DNA of 64,000 bases from assembly GCA_022385755.1 (NCBI GenBank), contig MU278360.1, positions 93,692 through 157,691 of the forward strand, given 5' to 3'. The notes beneath the pieces are model-generated. The model was not told the DNA's origin, made no database searches, and worked only from the letters and a program-made list of their open reading frames with translations. This document shows, one piece after another, positions 57,714-64,000 of this stretch (position 1 is its first letter; every line of letters starts with the position of its first letter). Source of the stretch: Trametopsis cervina. Its lineage: Eukaryota > Basidiomycota > Agaricomycetes > Polyporales > Irpicaceae. The position numbers and the translations under genes were made by a program.

Positions 57714-60700
57714 ATGGCTTCATCGACGAACATCAAGGTCGTATGTCGGTGCGTCCATGCTTCCCATCATATCGCGCAGCCCGTATATTGAGCTCAACCT
57801 GATATGCTTCCCTTAACGCAGTTTTCGGCCGCCAAACGCGATAGAAACGCGAGAAGGAGGGGAGATTGTGGTGGCCTTCGATGAGAACTTCCGAACGGTG
57901 CAGATGCGCTCTGCGCAACTCAGCTCAGGCCCGGAGAGGGATGGTTTCACCTTCGATCGTGTCTTCCCTCCGGGGACCAAGCAGCAGGAAGTGTTTGATT
58001 ACGGTGTGAAAGAGTGAGAAACTGCTTCATATGCCACCTTCGAGCTAAGCTGATGCAACGTTTCTAGTATTGTCAAAGGTCTGTACCGGAGGCTATTCTT
58101 GTTTCATATTCGGACCTGATGTGAGCAAACCAGATGTGCTGGACGGCTATAACGGAACTATATTTGCATATGGTCAAACTGGTAGTGGAAAGACGTTCAC
58201 CATGATGGTACGTAGGTTCACGCGTTCACTCGACGGACACTAATGGGTATGCTGCTTAGGGTGCCGATATAGACTCGCCAGACCTCAGAGGCTTGATACC
58301 GCGAATCACTGAACAGATCTTCCAGTCTATTGTTGAATCAGACGCACATTTGGAATACTTGGTCAAAGTGTCGTACATGGAGATTTATCTGGAACGGATA
58401 CGAGATTTGCTCGCACGTATGTTTGCTACCGATTTAACGGAGTCTGTATGAGCACGTCTTTACCTGTTTTACAGCCCAGAACGATAATCTGCAAGTCCAC
58501 GAAGAGAAATCCAAGGGTGTTTACGTGAAGAACCTCTCAGATTACTACGTCAGCAGTGCGCGCGAGGTGTACGAGATTATGCGGCAAGGTGGAAATGCTC
58601 GTGTGGTCTCATCAACCAGTTAGTTCTTCATCTTCATACGCATGGTCATCACTGACACCGGAAACAAGATATGAATGCCGAGAGTTCGCGTTCACATTCA
58701 ATATTCCTTATTACCATCAACCAGAAGAACACCGAAACGGGGGCGCAGAAGACCGGTAACCTTTATCTCGTCGATCTTGCAGGTTCCGAGAAAGTGGGCA
58801 AGACTGGTGCTTCTGGACAAACACTTGAGGAAGCCAAGAAGATCAATAAATCTTTGTCCGCCCTTGGGATGGTTATAAATGCTCTCACAGATTCAAAGGC
58901 AAGCGAGATAGCTGCTACAGCGAATTTCCCGCTAACTTGGCAACTTCCAGGCGAAACATATCCCATACCGAGACTCCAAACTCACGCGTATCCTGCAAGA
59001 GTCACTCGGAGGTAACTCACGGACAACTCTCATTATCAATTGTTCCCCCTCCTCATACAACGAGGCTGAGACACTTTCCACTCTCCGATTCGGTATACGT
59101 GCGAAGTCTATCAAGAATACTGCACGCGTCAACGCCGAGCTATCCCCTCTCGAGCTCAAGGGTCTACTGGCCAAGGCACAAGCTGCAAATACCTCGTATC
59201 AGAAGTACATCGCTGCTTTGGAGGCGGAGCTTGCCATCTGGCGATCGGGTGGTCATGTTGAGCAGTCGGAGTGGACGACATCCGATAAGCCAGGTGTACC
59301 AGCGAAGAAAGCACCTGTGGCGGCATCATCACCGACACCCTCATCAACAAGGAGCATGACTCCCGTTATACCCGTCTTGGAAGGCTTGAAGACAGAGCTA
59401 GAGAGTCGCCCGCAGACACCGACCGTTGTAGGACTAGATAAGGATGAACGGGAAGAGTTCTTGAAGAGGGAGAACGAGCTCAGCGATCAATTAGCTGAGA
59501 GAGAGTCTGCACTGGTTGCGGCGAGGAAGCTCGTGGAAGAGCTGCGGGAGGAACTGGCATTCCTCAAGGAGCAAGAAGCCTCTGTTTCGAAGGTAAGCGT
59601 ATATCGAAGAAGGATAGGTGGAATGAGCTAACAGCGTTTGTATAATGTAGGAGAATAAGGCCATGTCAGGTCAGCTCAACGAACTCCGTCTGCAAGTCGA
59701 GCGACTGGATTATGACAACAAGGAGAGCATTATCACAATCGATATTCTTAAGGAACAGAACCAGGATGCGAAGGCTGAATTGGATGAGTTCAAGAAGACG
59801 ATTGCAGAGCTGAAGTCAACGCAGAAGGACGCGTCGGCAGAGGACAAGGAGAAACGCAAGCAAGAGAAGATGGCCCTGATGATGGCCAAGTTCGACACGG
59901 TGAGTTGTATAGATCTCAACATTTAGCTAATGCTTATATGCGGTTGTGTCATAGCAAGGGACCTTTTCAGAAAAGGACGAACAGCTTCGACAGATCCTCT
60001 CAAAACTTGACAGTGTTGACGATGCTTCTGCCGTCTCCGCTCTATCGTACGACGACATAGTGGCCGTCCGAAGGCAGCTCTCTGAGGGCCAAGCTCTTAT
60101 CCGGGAAACCGTTGATCGCTTGAGACAAAGCCAGGAAGAGAATGAGATGCATGTGCGCCGCAGGGATGAGCTGGAGGGGCGTATCGCATCGCTCGAGACT
60201 GAGTACGAGGAGTTGCTTGGTACGTATCTGTCTCGTACGTCAATCATACCTCATGATCTAACACCCCCAACAGAGAAGACAATACACGCTGAAGATGTGA
60301 GCAATGTCGATGTCATAGAGAACATGGCTGAACTCAAGGTACTCCCTTGTCTTATGCGGATTGATCGGCGTACTGACAATCACGGCAGAACAAACTCGAG
60401 GCGCAGTACGCTGCTAAGCGCGACGCTCATGTCAGTGAAGTTCAGGACCTCAAGCAACAACTTGACATCCGCAGCAATGAGATTCGAACGCTGAATGCCA
60501 CTATCGACGGCCTCAAGAGCGTAAACGAAGAGCTCAAGGTAAGCAATGTGACACATCCATTCAACTTCGATTAATGCTCATGCGCTTTTCAGAGGGCGTT
60601 TGCCGTAACGTCCGCTGGTATAGAAGGTGGCAAGAATCTCGCTGAGAGCGCACAGGACTTAGAGAGGACAAGAAAGGCCATCAGCGTGCAGCTTGCCGAA

Positions 60701-61562
60701 TTTGACGGCGTTAAGAAGTCTCTTATGCGTGACTTGCAGAACCGTTGCGAGAAGGTGGTTTAACTTTCGAGTTCAATATGGTCATACTGATGAGCGCCCG
60801 CCTAGGTTGTCGAGCTCGAGATTCAGTTGGATGAGATTAAAGAGCAGTACAACAATGTCATCCGCAACAGCAACAGCAAGGCCCAGCAGAAGAAGATGGC
60901 GTTCCTGGAGCGGAATCTGGAGCAGCTGACATTGGTTCAGAAACAGGTAAAGATCACAATTAGCGGAAATGAACGAGCCGAGAGCTTATTCTGGGATTGC
61001 AGCTTGTCGACCAGAATTCTGCCCTGAAGAAGGAAGCTGGGATTGCGGAGCGCAAGCTTCTTGCCAGGAATGAGCGCATCCAGAACCTGGAGACGTTGCT
61101 ACAGGACGCGGACCGTAGGCTTGCCGTTCAGAATCAGAAATTCGAAGCCCAGCTGCAGCAGGTGAAGGAGCGGTTGGACCAAGCCCGAGGTGAGGCATAC
61201 AGTCCCCGTAATTCTGTGCTTCCACTGACTTCTGTGCAGCTCAAAAAGCGGCTGCATCTTCTCCATTGAGCTTCGGACGTATCGCGAAGCCCTTACGTGG
61301 CGGAGGAGGAGTAACTGCCCCGGCGACCTCTTCGACAAGCCCGACACTTGGCCCAAGTTCTTCTAACCCACTGACGAGGCTACAGAACGATGAGAGGTAT
61401 GAGTCGCTACATTTACTTGGGCGAGTTGCTACTGACGAAATATTATCATTGTTATTAGCTCCGGAGGTGAGCATGCTTATTCAAACTCGGGGCCATCAGG
61501 AAACACTAACTGTTTACTACACAGCCAAACGCGCTTCGTGGTTCTTCAACTCCTCACGGTAG
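57714..61562 (+). CDS. kinesin-1 heavy chain
   Basis: Plus-end cargo motor used in hyphal tip growth and organelle transport. Exon 1 ([12 protein letters not shown]) joins [13 protein letters not shown]; the motor has [68 protein letters not shown] and [11 protein letters not shown]. The neck segment [17 protein letters not shown] leads to long coiled coils (59440-61190) broken by several introns. The end KRASWFF resembles the conserved fungal kinesin-1 tail. Near the end the best splice model uses an 8-base exon at 61459-61466 between introns 61397-61458 and 61467-61524. Together these introns are 120 bases and the frame stays open through both, so retention would also make protein. Start is ATG 57714. 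Confidence 0.94.
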
Positions 61563-62830
61563 TAATTTCTATTGCGCGCTTCCCTTTTATCCTTGTTATC
61601 TCATGTCCTCGCATATTCCCTGCACCCATTGTATCTTCTCTCGCACACCATATCCGGTTCACAGTCATAATAACATCTCATCGAGTTGCCTTCCTCATCG
61701 TCAGCTGTGGGTGCCGGGCGGCTGATGGCTCATTACAACCCGTGCAAAGCCGTTTGTTCGGTGACAAGCCTGTCCTTAGCTGAGAGGACCGTCTTCCGGT
61801 GCATAGACGACCTACAAGCCCAAGCAACACGCGCCTTTTCGCAAACTAGATTGTCCGCCGCCGACGGTTATCGGTGCGTCCTGGGCTGGGTGCGTCGAGG
61901 CCATGTCGTCCAACGCACCTGGCGCTGTGTTTTGGATCGTCGGTGGTATTTGCAGTAAGCCTGGAGCTTATCAACTCTGTAGCTCTATTAGGTGCCTAGG
62001 AAGACACCTTCGCCAAGGAACCTTCTGACCCTGTATATGCCACAGTAGGCCCATAACGTATCCGGCGTCTCTATCCTGCCGCGTAGGCATCTGCAGGAAG
62101 AGACCTTTGCCGGTCCCTTCGCTGAGCCCCGTTATTGATACAAGCATACTGACAGTGCCCCTCCATGACTCTCTCAGCGTCCTGGGTGGTCGTGAGCACC
62201 AAGTCAGGTCCGACGGATTTCGATCGGTCTTCCTAGCCCGCCAAGTTCAAAGAATACTCTTACACTAAGTCTCCTAAAGCCAGACGCACGTTGTGACCAG
62301 AGTTTGTCAAAGTGAAAAGAGGGTATGTGTTTATGTGGATTTATCGCGTAGATATTCCGACATGGATTCACGGCCTATCGCACAGCATTGGTAATTGACG
62401 GTACCCTCCGATTGTATTGCTCAGAGCGAGAGACGTGGTTGCTGATGCATGAAACAGCAATCTTGTTGGGTGGGGTAGATCCTGTACAGCATCAGCTTAG
62501 AGATGAGAGCATCCGAGCAGGTTTAATCCGTGATATCCGGGGCTGGCTGGTGTCTTAACCCGGTGCGATCTCTCCTTCTTACGACATAGCTTTGTCCCGC
62601 AGTCTTGTAATGTAGCAATCGGATATCGAAATGATGGGATACTCGCGGTAGCGCGAAGTATGCGAAAACGGTGTGCACGACATGAATTAACAAGCACCCC
62701 AGTGATAGATAATCATACAAAAGATATCTCTAGTTGGTCATCATGACGCAAACCCAGTAGTCTTACAGTTGATTAGAGGAAACGTACATGCGTAATGGAC
62801 AGATATGAAAGGACGTGGGTTAGGTAATAA
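61563..62830. other. intergenic, no gene recognised
   Basis: About 1.27 kb between the convergent ends of kinesin-1 and the flavohemoglobin gene. The plus-strand open stretches at 61538-61783 and 61686-61958 have no motif. No transposon ends were seen. Confidence 0.5.
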
Positions 62831-64000
62831 TTAGTCCGATGCGAGGTTGAGGACGCCAAACGACTCCATAATAATCCGCGGTGAGTCAATGCCTCTCGAA
62901 CGGAGGTGCGTACGCATGTCGTTCATAAACTCCGGCGGACCGCACAGGTAGTATTGTGTAGCCGGGTCTTCGAGGCGCAGTACTTCCGGAGAAACCTTCG
63001 CGAGGTCCATACGGCCCGCGAAGTCGTAGTCTTTGTTGGGCATCGCGTCGTCGGTGACGGTGAGGAAGATGTTAGACTTGACCTGGTGGGGGCGCGCCTT
63101 GACGATGTCGGCGACGTGATCCTTGAATGCGTGGTCGCGGACGGAGTGTGCCGCGTGGATCCAGCTAACTTGACGTGTCTTCGGAGCCGATGTCGGAAAG
63201 AAGAAGCTGTAGATGATGGACAGCCGAGCGGGTGCGGGAGTCTTGCGGATGATAGCGTTGAGCATAGAGATGAAGGGCGTCGCGCCTACACCTGCGGAGA
63301 TGAGGACAACAGGGGACTGGGCGTCTTCCAGGATGAAGTCGCCGTAAGGGTGGGCCACTTGTATGGTGTGCCCCTCCTGGAGAGTGTCATGGAGGAGGTT
63401 GGACATCCAGCCTGGGTGCGTCGAGTCCGCTGTGTCAATTGTCTTCGTGCCTGGCTTCGTCGCACGGATACCGCTATCTCTCTTGACCGAGATACGGAAC
63501 TGATTTTCAGTTGGTATGTCGGACAAGGAGTATCTGCGAGAAAGAAGGTCAATACGTCGATGCAGAAAAGGAAGCAAAAGAGGACGGGTAACTGACTGTC
63601 GTGCTTGGTAAGTGCCAAGTTCTGTGACAAACTTCTGAACAGAGATGTACTGCCCCGGCTTGTAACCGATGAGAGAGATGTCCTCTTTCGGGGCAAGATA
63701 GAAGCTGGTGATATGTTCGGACTCGTTCACACGCTTCGCGACGGTGAACTCCTTCCAACCGATCCAGCCGGATTGCGCGTACAGCTCTTTCTCGCGGTTC
63801 ATGAACAACCATGCCAGTTGCCAGTAAGCAGCGCTCCAGGCCTCGCGCATCTCGCCGGAGAAGTACTCCTTCCCGAAGCCCCATTCTAACGCTCCCATGT
63901 AGTACTTCCATACGACGATGTATTGCCATGGCTGAATGTTGAGGGACGAGTGGCGTTGGGCGACGCGCTCTACGACGGGTGCAAGGACGGAGATATCGTG
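62831..64000 (-). CDS. YHB1: flavohemoglobin (nitric oxide dioxygenase), 5' part outside the window
   Basis: Enzyme that turns nitric oxide into nitrate with NAD(P)H, FAD and heme. The part in the window starts within the globin domain: VVERVAQRHSSLNIQP carries the proximal-His region, then AAYWQLAWLFMNREKELY. The FAD domain has YKPGQYISVQ and, after an intron (about 63537-63597, donor GTCAGT), QYSLSDIPTENQFRISVKR; then VAHPYGDFIL, the NAD domain with LISAGVGATPFISML, and the end QYYLCGPPEFM with MESFGVLNL. The N-terminal roughly 90 residues of the globin lie beyond base 64000. Proximal text differs from bacterial Hmp (PWQYIVVWKYYMGALEWGFG) but keeps domain length. Confidence 0.92.
   Translation of the reverse strand, partial: HDISVLAPVVERVAQRHSSLNIQPWQYIVVWKYYMGALEWGFGKEYFSGEMREAWSAAYWQLAWLFMNREKELYAQSGWIGWKEFTVAKRVNESEHITSFYLAPKEDISLIGYKPGQYISVQKFVTELGTYQARQSVTRPLLLPFLHRRIDLLSRRYSLSDIPTENQFRISVKRDSGIRATKPGTKTIDTADSTHPGWMSNLLHDTLQEGHTIQVAHPYGDFILEDAQSPVVLISAGVGATPFISMLNAIIRKTPAPARLSIIYSFFFPTSAPKTRQVSWIHAAHSVRDHAFKDHVADIVKARPHQVKSNIFLTVTDDAMPNKDYDFAGRMDLAKVSPEVLRLEDPATQYYLCGPPEFMNDMRTHLRSRGIDSPRIIMESFGVLNLASD

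Noticed and set aside
61686..61958. Small plus-strand frame after kinesin-1
   Set aside because: No motif and no plausible exon partner; treated as intergenic.
62906..63595. Plus-strand open frame of 229 codons
   Set aside because: It is antisense to the flavohemoglobin gene, whose FAD and NAD motifs are clear on the minus strand.

Overview
The window is a gene-dense stretch of a basidiomycete (Agaricomycete-like) nuclear genome. The evidence is short introns of about 45-75 bases with GT...AG ends that interrupt nearly every gene, compact divergent and convergent gene pairs, and the gene families present: an STE11-type MAPKKK with SAM and RA domains, a three-part alpha-1,3-glucan synthase, fungal kinesin-1 and kinesin-5, and a flavohemoglobin. 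No mobile element, CRISPR array, rRNA or tRNA gene was recognised. I read exon joins by eye; where phases and conserved motifs agree I give intron positions, otherwise only gene limits.

Layout. 1-2641: weakly supported minus-strand hypothetical ORFs and upstream DNA. 2642-9377: HTD2 (mitochondrial fatty acid synthesis), histone H2B, a PRCC-domain protein and SRP receptor alpha; the last two are divergent. 10171-11306: a BTB-type protein. 11960-19700: the accessory heart of the window, a tandem array of four single-pass membrane protein paralogs on the minus strand; three lie in direct duplication units of about 1.8 kb, with signs of exchange, minisatellite growth and decay. 20076-26776: TRM1 tRNA methyltransferase, then STE11 on the minus strand. 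26777-30342: a 3.6 kb gene-free interval between STE11 and the divergent AGS1. 30343-38236: AGS1. 38551-43763: minus-strand run of long-chain-base kinase, TAF13 and a DUF4211-type protein. 44067-45943: an F-box-like protein. 46540-52062: TRS120 (TRAPPII) and ELF1. 52233-61562: kinesin-5, VPS55, DPM2 and kinesin-1. 62831-64000: flavohemoglobin, running off the right edge.

Most genes are housekeeping: secretion (SRP receptor, TRAPPII, VPS55, DPM2), chromatin and transcription (H2B, TAF13, ELF1), RNA modification (TRM1), motors and cell wall. STE11 and AGS1 could be linked functionally through signalling to the cell wall, but that is inference from position only. The best candidate for something undescribed is the tandem family at 11960-19700: Ser/Thr/Pro-rich ectodomain, one membrane span followed by basic residues, and in three copies a cytoplasmic PPxY motif.
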